Positions 7,201 through 13,776 of a DNA stretch of 18,545 nt are shown here, one piece after another. Positions within the stretch are counted from its first letter, which is position 1. Each line of letters opens with the position of its first letter. Made by a program: the position numbers and the translations under genes. The notes under the pieces were generated by a model. It did no database searches. It had not been told where the DNA came from and saw only the letters and a list, made by a program, of their open reading frames with translations. Source of the DNA: SLJK01 sp964567295 (GTDB lineage Bacteria; Bacillota; Dethiobacteria; DTU022; UBA8154); assembly GCA_964567295.1 (NCBI GenBank), contig CAZMLU010000033.1, positions 1-18,545 of the forward strand, read 5' to 3'.

Positions 7201-7989
7201 CTACTCCCTGTTTTTTGAAGGCGCCCTTTTTTGAAGAGAGCGGAGGGTTACCTTGAAAAGGAAAAGAGGCAGGATAAGTGCTATGCGGCGCAGGCGACGA
7301 GGTTCCCTGGTCAGGCGGTAGAGCCATTCCATGCCGCTTTTTTGCATCCAAAGGGGTGCTCTTTTTGTTTTTCCGGCCAAAATGTCAAAACTGCCTCCTA
7401 CACCAATGGCAACACAGGGAGGAAGCTTTTTTTTGTACCGCCAGATCCACCTTTCCTGGCGGGGGACCCCCATGGCTACCAGCAGAAGCCCCGGCCTGGC
7501 GGCAGTAATTTCGCGAAGGATTGCTTCCTCCTCCTCTTCCCGGAAATACCCGTGATGACTTCCCGCCAAGGTTAAGGCGGGGTGTTCATTTTTTATTTTT
7601 TCCACCGCCTGCCGGAGCACCTGGGGTTCTGCGCCCAGGAGGAAGACGGGAATCTCCAGTTGCTCAGCTTCGACCAAAGCTCTACGCATAAGATCGTACC
7701 CGGCCACTCTTTGCGGCAGGGGAGATCCCATGAGCCGGGAAGCCAGGACCACCCCGCTACCATCGGCGGTTACCATCTCCGCTTCTTCCATGCATTGTTC
7801 CAGTGTTTGGTCTCTGCTGCAGCAGTAGATCGTTTCGGGATTGGCTGTGATGATGTGCATCACCCTATCCCGGTTTTTCCAGTCCCTGCGGATGATCTCC
7901 AGTGCTTCCTCCTGGGTAAGGGCATCGATAGGCCTTTCTAAAACCCTGATCCTTTTAAATTTTTTTTCGGCGCTTTCCTGCTGCTTCAT
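7201..7989 (-). CDS. tagA: WecG/TagA/CpsF family glycosyltransferase
   Basis: A 262-residue GT26-family enzyme. TagA adds N-acetylmannosamine to undecaprenyl-PP-GlcNAc, the committing step of wall teichoic acid linkage-unit synthesis, at the inner membrane face; WecG uses ManNAcA instead. Seen here are IITANPETIY (about residues 46-55), VTADGSGVVLASRLMG (73-88, with the presumed catalytic base D76), the GxPRQE motif in MGVPRQERWIW, and GVGGSFDILAGKTKRAP. The C-terminal basic/amphipathic tail (MEWLYRLTREPRRLRR) in this family covers the active site at the membrane. The start ATG 7989 follows AGGAGACAGGAAAAAAT. The gene lies 41 bases downstream of the LeuB-like gene, so read-through from it is likely. 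It converges with the cyclase gene. The acceptor sugar is not proven. Confidence 0.88.
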   Translation of the reverse strand: MKQQESAEKKFKRIRVLERPIDALTQEEALEIIRRDWKNRDRVMHIITANPETIYCCSRDQTLEQCMEEAEMVTADGSGVVLASRLMGSPLPQRVAGYDLMRRALVEAEQLEIPVFLLGAEPQVLRQAVEKIKNEHPALTLAGSHHGYFREEEEEAILREITAARPGLLLVAMGVPRQERWIWRYKKKLPPCVAIGVGGSFDILAGKTKRAPLWMQKSGMEWLYRLTREPRRLRRIALILPLFLFKVTLRSLQKRAPSKNRE

Positions 7990-8030
7990 ATTTTTTCCTG
8001 TCTCCTGCCTCCAGGCCCGGGGCGCCCTGC

Positions 8031-9089
8031 TTAGTTTATTAAGCTTGCCACCAGGTCACCCAGTTCGCTGGTGCTGTAGCCCATCTTTCCTGCGGAGAGA
8101 CTATTGATTTTGCCGTCGCAGACTGTGATGACGGCTTTTTCCACCGCAGCAGCGGCCTTTTTTTCTCCCAGGTGTTCCAGGAGCATGCTGCCCGCACAGA
8201 TAGAAGCAAGGGGGTTGATAATGTTGAGCCCGGTATATTTGGGGGATGAGCCTCCGATAGGCTCGAACATGGAGGTGCCTTCCGGGTTGATATTGGCCCC
8301 TGCTGCGATACCCATTCCTCCCTGGATTATTGCTCCCAGGTCCGTTATTATGTCCCCGAACATGTTATCGGTAACTATCACATCGAACTGTTCCGGGTTT
8401 TTGACCATCCACATGCATACTGCGTCCACGTGTCCATAATCCTTTTCAATATCAGGGTACTCTTCTCCCACTTCGTAAAACACTCGCTCCCAAAGGTCAA
8501 AAGCGTAGGTGAGCACATTGGTTTTCCCGCAGAGAGTCAGCTTTTTTTTCATGTTCCGCTTCTGGCAGTATTCGAAAGCGAAGCGCAGGCACCTTTCTAC
8601 CCCCATGCGAGTATTGATGGACTCCTGCACCGCTACTTCGTGAGGAGTATCCCGGCGCAGAATTCCGCCGCTGCCGGCGTAAAGACCCTCTGTATTTTCC
8701 CGTACCACAACGAAGTCTATCTCTTCCGGACCTTTATCTTTTAACGGAGTTTCCACCCCCGGGTAAAGCTTGACGGGCCGTAGGTTTATGTACTGGTCCA
8801 GTTCAAAGCGTAGGCGTAGAAGGATTCCTTTTTCCAGGATGCCGGGTTTTACTTGGGGATGTCCTATGGCTCCCAAAAAAATGGCGGGATATTCTTTTAA
8901 ATCTTGGATCTCGTCCTCACTTAAGACTATTCCGCTTTCCAGGTAGCGGTCTCCTCCGTAATTGTATTCGGTAAAGCCAAGTCCAAAGCCGTACTTTTCA
9001 GCGGCGGCCTGCAGCACTTTAACACCTTCACGGACCATTTCCGGTCCTGTTCCGTCTCCGGGCAACACCGCGACGCGATAATTTTTCAT
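8031..9089 (-). CDS. leuB: Isopropylmalate/isocitrate dehydrogenase family enzyme (LeuB-like)
   Basis: A 352-residue beta-decarboxylating dehydrogenase, full length for the family. The Rossmann start AVLPGDGTGPEMV, RLRFELDQYINLRP (R92, R94, R104), VVVRENTEGLYAG (R130, catalytic Y137), GKTNVLTYA (K189), VDAV (D222) and TDNMFGDIITD (D246, D250) supply the expected catalytic and metal-binding residues. The ILEKGILLRLRF segment resembles the LeuB form known from Actinobacteria, so 3-isopropylmalate is the best substrate guess. However, the coenzyme loop reads GGSSPKYTG instead of the usual HGSAPDIAG. The Lys-Tyr pair is the NADP-type signature known from E. coli isocitrate dehydrogenase. No leuA, leuC or leuD lies in the window, so homoisocitrate-like or tartrate/malate-type substrates stay possible. 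ATG 9089 has a strong AAGGAGGAG about 8 bases upstream. Confidence 0.85.
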   Translation of the reverse strand: MKNYRVAVLPGDGTGPEMVREGVKVLQAAAEKYGFGLGFTEYNYGGDRYLESGIVLSEDEIQDLKEYPAIFLGAIGHPQVKPGILEKGILLRLRFELDQYINLRPVKLYPGVETPLKDKGPEEIDFVVVRENTEGLYAGSGGILRRDTPHEVAVQESINTRMGVERCLRFAFEYCQKRNMKKKLTLCGKTNVLTYAFDLWERVFYEVGEEYPDIEKDYGHVDAVCMWMVKNPEQFDVIVTDNMFGDIITDLGAIIQGGMGIAAGANINPEGTSMFEPIGGSSPKYTGLNIINPLASICAGSMLLEHLGEKKAAAAVEKAVITVCDGKINSLSAGKMGYSTSELGDLVASLIN

Positions 9090-9140
9090 TTTTCTCCTCC
9101 TTGTGGTTGGTTCTGTGTAGCACCTATTCTATTATTGCTT

Positions 9141-9149
9141 ATTATAGCA
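9141..9149 (-). promoter_or_regulatory. Extended -10 promoter of the LeuB-like gene
   Basis: On the minus strand this reads TGCTATAAT, an exact TATAAT with TGn extension, about 50 bases before the start codon at 9089. No strong -35 is seen. Confidence 0.55.
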
Positions 9150-9191
9150 GATTAAGGGTAGCGATGTATAGCACGGGGCTGCTGCCGGTTA

Positions 9192-9989
9192 TTATTTGAT
9201 AAGGCGCCTGCGCATTAGGATCAGCGGGGGGAAGAAAAGCAGCAGGGCAAAGAGCACAAGGAACAAGATATGGTAGGGATAGAGAGGAGGAACCATTCCC
9301 GTGATAAAGCCGCGGCAGAGTTCTACAGCGTGGAAGAGGGGGGTGAGCCAGGCCAGCCATTGGATGGGCGGGGGCAAATTACTCACGGGAAAGAACACCC
9401 CGGAGATAAGAAACATAGGAGTGATTATTAAGGTAAAATAATAGGCAAAAATTTCGAAGTTGGGGGCCAGGCTGGTCCAGATCATGGAAAGCTGGGAGAT
9501 AACGATCCCAAAAAGCAAGAGAACAAAGGGCACCAGAAGGGTCAGGGGGGAAGAGATAAGCCCCAGGGCCAGGAGCACTAAGAGGATAATGCTGCCGTAA
9601 AAGCAGCTCTTGAAAGCGCCGAAGGCGATATCCCCAATGACCACTTCGTCAAGGCTCACAGGCGTGGTAATGGTGGCGTTATAGGTTTTCTGGATCTCCA
9701 GACGGATAAAACTCCCGTAGGTGCATTCAAAGGAGCTGGACCACATGGCAGAAGCAACGATGATCCCCGGGGCTATGAACTCCAGGTAGGTCATTCCCTG
9801 GATCTCGGGAATATATATTCCCAGCCCCGTTCCCAGGGCGGCCAGGTAGAGGAGGGGTTCGAGAAAGTTGAACATTACATTGGAACGCCAGAACTTGGCG
9901 AAAACCATCATGTTGCGGCGAAATACCTGGAGAAAGAGCAGGGATAGCTGGGGGCGGTAGGTGGTGAGAAGGTTCCCTTTATGATTCAT
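9192..9989 (-). CDS. ABC-2 type transporter permease
   Basis: A ~265-residue integral membrane subunit of an ABC-2/NodJ/DrrB-type exporter. Six hydrophobic segments can be seen, including VMFNFLEPLLYLAALGTGLG, FYGSIILLVLLALGLIS, FVLLLFGIVISQLSMIW and FTLIITPMFLISGVFFP. The FPVSNLPPPIQWLAWLTPLFHAVELCRGF segment is the typical ABC-2 C-terminal signature (read here as FPVSNLPP then HAVELCRG). The frame is open to a possible start at 10043, but ATG 9989 has AAGGAGG about 12 bases upstream and begins a normal cytoplasmic N-terminus, so I prefer it. It overlaps the ATPase gene's 3' end by 11 bases, which points to translational coupling. The substrate is unknown; relatives export drugs, lipids or polysaccharide precursors. 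Confidence 0.88.
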   Translation of the reverse strand: MNHKGNLLTTYRPQLSLLFLQVFRRNMMVFAKFWRSNVMFNFLEPLLYLAALGTGLGIYIPEIQGMTYLEFIAPGIIVASAMWSSSFECTYGSFIRLEIQKTYNATITTPVSLDEVVIGDIAFGAFKSCFYGSIILLVLLALGLISSPLTLLVPFVLLLFGIVISQLSMIWTSLAPNFEIFAYYFTLIITPMFLISGVFFPVSNLPPPIQWLAWLTPLFHAVELCRGFITGMVPPLYPYHILFLVLFALLLFFPPLILMRRRLIK

Positions 9990-10995
9990 AACGGTGTTTT
10001 TCCTCCTTGGGGTTATGGTCAGGCAAAAAAGGAACCTGTCCATCTGTTCTTTTAGTACCTTCCAGCCCCCTGCCGGTCAGCTTCAAAAATACGTCTTCCA
10101 GGGTGGCTGTGCGCAGGAGGCGGTAGGAGGAAGGCGCAGAAATTTTAGCTGCCCTTTGAGAAAGAATTTCACCGTTGTCGGAGTAGAGGTAGAGTACGTT
10201 TCCCAGGCGCAGGTGTCCTTTAAGAATGGTTCCCAGGGTGCCGCCAAGCTGTTCCTGCCACTGTCTGCCACTCTCATCCAGGCCGATCTCCAGCACTTTA
10301 CTCCCCACGTGTTTTAGAATCAAGGCCCTGGGAGAGCCTTCTTCCAGGATCAGCCCATCGTCCATAATGACCAGCCTGTCGCACAGGTAAGAGGCTTCTT
10401 CCAGGTAATGAGTGGTAAGAAGGATAGTGATCCCCCTGGACTGGATCTGCCGCAGTTGCTGCCAGGTTACGTGGCGTGCATGGGGATCCAGGCCCGTGGT
10501 GGGCTCGTCCAGAACAAGGAGGGAGGGGTTGTTAATAAGACCTCGCGCTATGGCCAGGCGTCTTTTCATCCCGCCTGAGAGCACTTCTACCCTGGTTCGG
10601 TGGTTTTCGGAGAGTTCCATAAGGTGCAACAGATTTTCCAGGTGTTCCTTGATCCGCGGAGGACGCAGTCCGTAGAAGCGGGCAAAGATCAGCATGTTTT
10701 CCCATACGGTAAGCTCCGGGTCCAGGTTGTTCTCCTGGCCTACCACACCGATCTGCTGCTTGATGAGGCGTGGCTTTGTCCCCACATCCAGCCCCGAAAC
10801 GGTAAGGGTTCCCGAGGTGAGGGGTGAAAGGGTGCAGATCATTTTTACCACCGTAGTTTTCCCGGCCCCGTTAGGGCCCAGGATACCAAAACATTCTCCC
10901 GCGTAAACCGAGAAGTTTATACCTTTAACCACAGCTTTCCCGTTATACTTTTTTCCGAGGTTGCTGGCCTTGATCACCGCTTTATTTGTGGGCAC
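9979..10995 (-). CDS. ABC transporter ATP-binding protein (DrrA/NodI type)
   Basis: A 338-residue ATPase that powers the ABC-2 permease encoded just downstream. Walker A is GPNGAGKTT (40-48), the Q-loop glutamine is Q87, the ABC signature LSGGMKRRLAIARGL starts at 139, Walker B plus catalytic Glu is LLVLDEPTTGLD (159-170) and the switch histidine is H196. A ~110-residue C-terminal extension after residue 220 is typical of DrrA/CcmA-like exporter ATPases. The GTG start at 10995 is preceded by AAAAGGAGATTTAAG. A good minus-strand promoter lies 37-66 bases upstream, so this is the first gene of a two-gene operon divergent from lysC. Substrate cannot be inferred. Confidence 0.9.
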   Translation of the reverse strand: MPTNKAVIKASNLGKKYNGKAVVKGINFSVYAGECFGILGPNGAGKTTVVKMICTLSPLTSGTLTVSGLDVGTKPRLIKQQIGVVGQENNLDPELTVWENMLIFARFYGLRPPRIKEHLENLLHLMELSENHRTRVEVLSGGMKRRLAIARGLINNPSLLVLDEPTTGLDPHARHVTWQQLRQIQSRGITILLTTHYLEEASYLCDRLVIMDDGLILEEGSPRALILKHVGSKVLEIGLDESGRQWQEQLGGTLGTILKGHLRLGNVLYLYSDNGEILSQRAAKISAPSSYRLLRTATLEDVFLKLTGRGLEGTKRTDGQVPFLPDHNPKEEKHRYES

Positions 10996-11031
10996 CTTAA
11001 ATCTCCTTTTCGGGAAGGTAAGAGCGGCTTA

Positions 11032-11061
11032 ATTATAACCCGAGAAGGAAAAGGCGGTCAA
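11032..11061 (-). promoter_or_regulatory. Promoter of the ABC exporter operon
   Basis: On the minus strand TTGACC (11061-11056), an 18-base spacer, then an exact TATAAT (11037-11032). Directly upstream is a triple TAAAAG repeat (11062-11079) on the plus strand, which could act as an AT-rich UP element. Confidence 0.65.
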
Positions 11062-11166
11062 TAAAAGTAAAAGTAAAAGTAATAATAAGGTGTATAGCGT
11101 GTTTAAAATATTTCATGCGTCAGCTCTGATATTTTTTGGGGGGACTTTTTCTTTTCAGAAAGATTA

Positions 11167-11175
11167 TGATATACT
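11167..11175 (+). promoter_or_regulatory. Extended -10 promoter directly at the lysC start
   Basis: TGATATACT is TGn plus TATACT (11170-11175). The first base of the lysC ATG is 7 bases after the -10, exactly where transcription would begin. This implies a leaderless or nearly leaderless lysC mRNA. Confidence 0.5.
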
Positions 11176-11181
11176 GTTTCT

Positions 11182-12435
11182 ATGAGCTGTTCAGAGAAAA
11201 CAGGATCTGCGAAAATTATCGTTCAAAAGTACGGGGGGACTTCGGTGGGAACGCCGGAGAGGATCCGGGAGGTGGCTCGCCGCATCGCATCACGCTTTAA
11301 AGAGGTGGACGGCTTGGCCGTGGTAGTTTCTGCCATGGGCGGCGAGACAGACCGTCTCATCGGGCTGGCGCGGGAGGTGAATCCTCGTCTGCCTTCCAGG
11401 GAATACGATGTGCTGCTCTCCAGCGGTGAGCAGGTCAGCGCGGCGCTTTTAGCCATGTCCCTGGAAGAGATGGGTGTAAAAGCCCGCTCTTTTCTCTCTT
11501 TTCAACTACCTGTTTTTACGGATGGGAAGTACTCTGCTGCTTTGATCAAGGATTTTGGGACAGAAAGGCTGCGCGAAGCTTTGGAAAAGGGAGAAGTGGC
11601 CGTGGTAGCCGGTTTTCAGGGGGTCAACCAGGAAGGTGATATTACCACCCTGGGGCGGGGAGGCTCGGATACCACCGCTGTGGCCATGGCTGCTGCCTTG
11701 CAGGCAGATATGTGTGAAATATATACTGATGTGGAAGGGGTTTATACTTGTGACCCCGGAATATGTGCCGAAGCGCGCAAGCTGCAGCAGATTTCTTATG
11801 ATGAGATGATGGAGCTGGCGGTATTGGGGGCCAAGGTGCTTCATACCCGCTGCGTGGAGATGGCGAAAAGGTTTGGAGTAAATCTCCTGGTGCGTTCTTC
11901 CTTCAACAACGAGGAAGGTACCAGGGTTTGTAAAGAAGGTGAAGAAGTGGAAGGTGCTCTAATAGCAGGGGTTACTTATACCAGGGGAGAGGCCAAGATC
12001 TCGGTGCTGCGTGTTCCAGATACACCAGGGGTAGTTTGTCGTATTTTTGCCCCCCTGGCAGAAATGGGAATTAATGTGGATATGATTATCCAGAACATCA
12101 GCCGGGACAACTATACCGATGTGACCTTTACCGTTCCGGAAGAAGATCTGGACACTGCCGTGAAAGCAGTGGAAACCGTGGCTCGGCAGATAGGAGCAGA
12201 CGGTGTGCTTTACGACAGGGATATTGCCAAGGTTTCCATTGTGGGAGACGGGATGAAAACCCATCCAGGGGTGGCCTCCAAGATGTTCCAGGCCCTTGCT
12301 GGCGAGGGGATAAATATCATCATGATCAGCACCTCTGAGATAAAAATTTCCTGTGTGATCGATTCCCGTTATACAGAACTGGCGGTAAGAGTGCTGCACG
12401 ACGCTTTTGAACTAGGTGCTGCAGGGCAAAGTTGA
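11182..12435 (+). CDS. lysC: Aspartate kinase
   Basis: A 417-residue aspartokinase that phosphorylates L-aspartate, the first step to lysine/diaminopimelate, threonine and methionine. The kinase domain has the N-terminal IIVQKYGGTSVG (about residues 12-23), LSSGEQVSAALLAM, GFQGVNQEGDITTLGRGGSDTTA (shown in part) and IYTDVEGVYTCDP. Two ACT regulatory domains follow from about residue 265 (VPDTPGVVCRIFAPL; KVSIVGDGMKTHPGVAS), as in feedback-inhibited single-function enzymes. The ATG has no ribosome binding site, and the first nine residues are an extra stretch not usual in the family, which typically starts near IIVQKYGG. No other good start codon exists, so leaderless initiation is the simplest reading. 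An in-frame GTG at 11947 with AAGGTG before it could give a separate ACT-only subunit. pyrE follows after 21 bases. No lysine riboswitch is visible in the short upstream region. Confidence 0.93.
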   Translation: MSCSEKTGSAKIIVQKYGGTSVGTPERIREVARRIASRFKEVDGLAVVVSAMGGETDRLIGLAREVNPRLPSREYDVLLSSGEQVSAALLAMSLEEMGVKARSFLSFQLPVFTDGKYSAALIKDFGTERLREALEKGEVAVVAGFQGVNQEGDITTLGRGGSDTTAVAMAAALQADMCEIYTDVEGVYTCDPGICAEARKLQQISYDEMMELAVLGAKVLHTRCVEMAKRFGVNLLVRSSFNNEEGTRVCKEGEEVEGALIAGVTYTRGEAKISVLRVPDTPGVVCRIFAPLAEMGINVDMIIQNISRDNYTDVTFTVPEEDLDTAVKAVETVARQIGADGVLYDRDIAKVSIVGDGMKTHPGVASKMFQALAGEGINIIMISTSEIKISCVIDSRYTELAVRVLHDAFELGAAGQS

Positions 12436-12456
12436 TTGTCAGGAGGGTGAGCATAA

Positions 12457-13020
12457 TTGGAGGAGCTTCATAAAGATATTCTGCGACTTGTTTATGAAAA
12501 GGCTTTTCAGCGGCGCAAGGTTAAGCTGGCTTCTGGGCGAGAGAGTGATTTTTATGTGGACTGTAAAGAGGTGCTATTAACCTCGGAGGGGCTTTTTAAG
12601 CTGGCTCTTTACGTGCTGCATTTTATCAAACGGGAGGAAATGAAAGCCCGGGCTGTAGGCGGCCCGGTTATGGGTGCTGTGCCGCTGGCGGCAGCGATTA
12701 GCGTTCTCAGCAGTGCGCCCCCGTTTGAAATGCCCATGGATATTTTCTATGACAGGCTAAAAGCCAAAAAACACGGAAGCTCACGTAAAATAGAGGGGCC
12801 TACTTTGAAAAAAGGGGCACCGGTGCTGCTGCTGGACGATGTGCTTACCAGCGGCAAGTCCATTTCGAAAACGGCGAAAAACCTGCAGGATGAAGGGTGC
12901 CGTATCGAGAAAGTTTTGGTTATTGTGGATCGCCAGGAAGGCGGCAGAGAGAAGCTGGAGAAAAAAGGTTTTGAGGTGCGTTCCATCCTTACAAGGCACG
13001 ATCTTGAAAGCTACGGATAG
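12457..13020 (+). CDS. pyrE: Orotate phosphoribosyltransferase
   Basis: A 187-residue enzyme joining orotate to PRPP to form OMP in de novo pyrimidine synthesis. Type I phosphoribosyltransferase features are KVKLASGRESDFYVDCKEVL (about residues 21-40), GGPVMGAVPLAAA (68-80), YDRLKAKKHGSSRKIEGP (98-115, the flexible catalytic loop with its lysines) and the PRPP-binding VLLLDDVLTSGKS (123-135). The TTG start is supported by AGGAGGGTGAG 6-16 bases upstream and by normal family length. It lies 21 bases after lysC and is probably co-transcribed. This is an unusual partner, since pyrE is usually found with other pyr genes, none of which is in the window. Confidence 0.92.
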   Translation: MEELHKDILRLVYEKAFQRRKVKLASGRESDFYVDCKEVLLTSEGLFKLALYVLHFIKREEMKARAVGGPVMGAVPLAAAISVLSSAPPFEMPMDIFYDRLKAKKHGSSRKIEGPTLKKGAPVLLLDDVLTSGKSISKTAKNLQDEGCRIEKVLVIVDRQEGGREKLEKKGFEVRSILTRHDLESYG

Positions 13021-13059
13021 GAATATCGGCCCTTTTAGTGTTTTTGAAAGCATGCAAGA

Positions 13060-13097
13060 ATGCCTTACCCGGCAAGCTTACTTTCCGGGTAAGGCAT
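13060..13097. terminator. Strong hairpin between pyrE and HU
   Basis: Perfect 13-bp inverted repeat: ATGCCTTACCCGG (13060-13072) and CCGGGTAAGGCAT (13085-13097), with a 12-base loop. It lies between convergent genes pyrE and HU. There is no long T-run next to it on either strand, but the stem is very stable. It probably serves as a bidirectional terminator or 3' stabiliser. Confidence 0.7.
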
Positions 13098-13164
13098 TAC
13101 AATTGTAGAAAAACCTTTTTTCAGTAATGAAGTTTTACCTTGTCATCACGTTATCAAATCTTGC

Positions 13165-13446
13165 TTATTTGTTTAATTTTTCCTTGAGGCCTTTGCCAGC
13201 TTTAAATACGGGAACGGTGCTGGCCGGAATATTGATTTTTTCGCCGGTTCCAGGTTTTCTGCCTTCCCTGCTCTCCCTTTTCCTGGTCATGAAGGTTCCG
13301 AAACCTACCAGTTGGACTTTTTCTCCCTCCGATAGTTTTTCTTCTACTGTTTCCACAAAAGAATTAATAAATTCCCCTGCTTGTTTTTGAGTGGTACCTA
13401 CCTTCTGAGCAATTGCTTTTGCCAGCTCCACCTTGCCTGTTGCCAT
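13165..13446 (-). CDS. hup: HU family DNA-binding protein
   Basis: A 93-residue histone-like HU protein that bends and compacts DNA as a dimer. The helical N-terminal body (ELAKAIAQKVGTTQKQAGEF) is followed by VQLVGFGTFMTRKRESREG and the DNA-binding beta-arm with RKPGTGEKINIPASTVPVF, including the conserved proline that intercalates into DNA. It ends in FKAGKGLKEKL. Length and motifs are normal for the family. ATG 13446 is preceded by AAAGGGGATTATTCTT. A weak minus-strand extended -10 (TGGCATAAT, 13504-13496) and a 15-base palindrome lie just upstream. It appears to be a single-gene transcript ending at the hairpin near 13060-13097. Confidence 0.95.
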   Translation of the reverse strand: MATGKVELAKAIAQKVGTTQKQAGEFINSFVETVEEKLSEGEKVQLVGFGTFMTRKRESREGRKPGTGEKINIPASTVPVFKAGKGLKEKLNK

Positions 13447-13776
13447 AAGAATAATCCCCTTTCATTATTGGTTTTAACTTAAAACATTTAAAGTTATTAT
13501 GCCACCTGCTTATGTAGATATCATAAGCCAAACACCTCTACATACTACTTGCCACGATTTTCCTCCAAAATACGTAGGTTCACCGGCAAAGACCTGAAAG
13601 AATCCTTAAATCCCCCCCTTTAGTTTCCCATTTTTATATAGTATATCCTGATAAAGGCCCATTGGTTCAAGATCTACTATTCGACAGAGAGCAGAAATAT
13701 CCTTTTTATGGAGTAACATTTCAGGAATATTCCTGAATTTTTTTTATGTTTAATTATTTGTAATTATTTAGTTGAT
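13447..13776. other. 330-bp intergenic region with several inverted repeats
   Basis: No supportable protein gene lies here. It holds GTTTTAACTTAAAAC (13471-13485), a perfect palindrome with one central base; a candidate HU promoter (minus-strand TGGCATAAT at 13504-13496); and a hairpin GCTTATG/CATAAGC (13508-13528). A second pair, TATGTAG/CTACATA (13511-13517 and 13538-13544), overlaps that hairpin and cannot form at the same time. On the minus strand, GGAGG at about 13563-13569 precedes a 5-codon GTG frame. The far end has an 18-base palindrome plus T8, listed separately. Confidence 0.5.
13720..13745 (+). terminator. 18-bp palindrome followed by T8
   Basis: TTCAGGAATATTCCTGAA (13720-13737) is a perfect palindrome directly followed by eight Ts (13738-13745), giving a plus-strand intrinsic terminator shape with a 7-bp stem. 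No plus-strand gene is found upstream of it, and for fabI on the minus strand the T-run is on the wrong side. It may terminate a small plus-strand RNA, or be an operator-like site. Confidence 0.4.

Noticed and set aside
7231..8107. Several plus-strand frames opposite tagA
   Set aside because: They are shadows of the clear minus-strand TagA coding sequence, with no start signals or family motifs of their own.
9987..10043. Longer permease start at 10043
   Set aside because: It would extend the gene 64 bases into the ATPase gene without a good ribosome binding site, while ATG 9989 has AAGGAGG upstream.
11062..11082. Triple TAAAAG repeat as a CRISPR-like or satellite repeat
   Set aside because: Only three 6-base units with no spacers; it is better explained as AT-rich promoter-upstream sequence.
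10996..11181. Possible lysine riboswitch upstream of lysC
   Set aside because: The region is short, is shared with the divergent ABC promoter, and lacks the multi-helix L-box pattern; the promoter also sits directly at the ATG.
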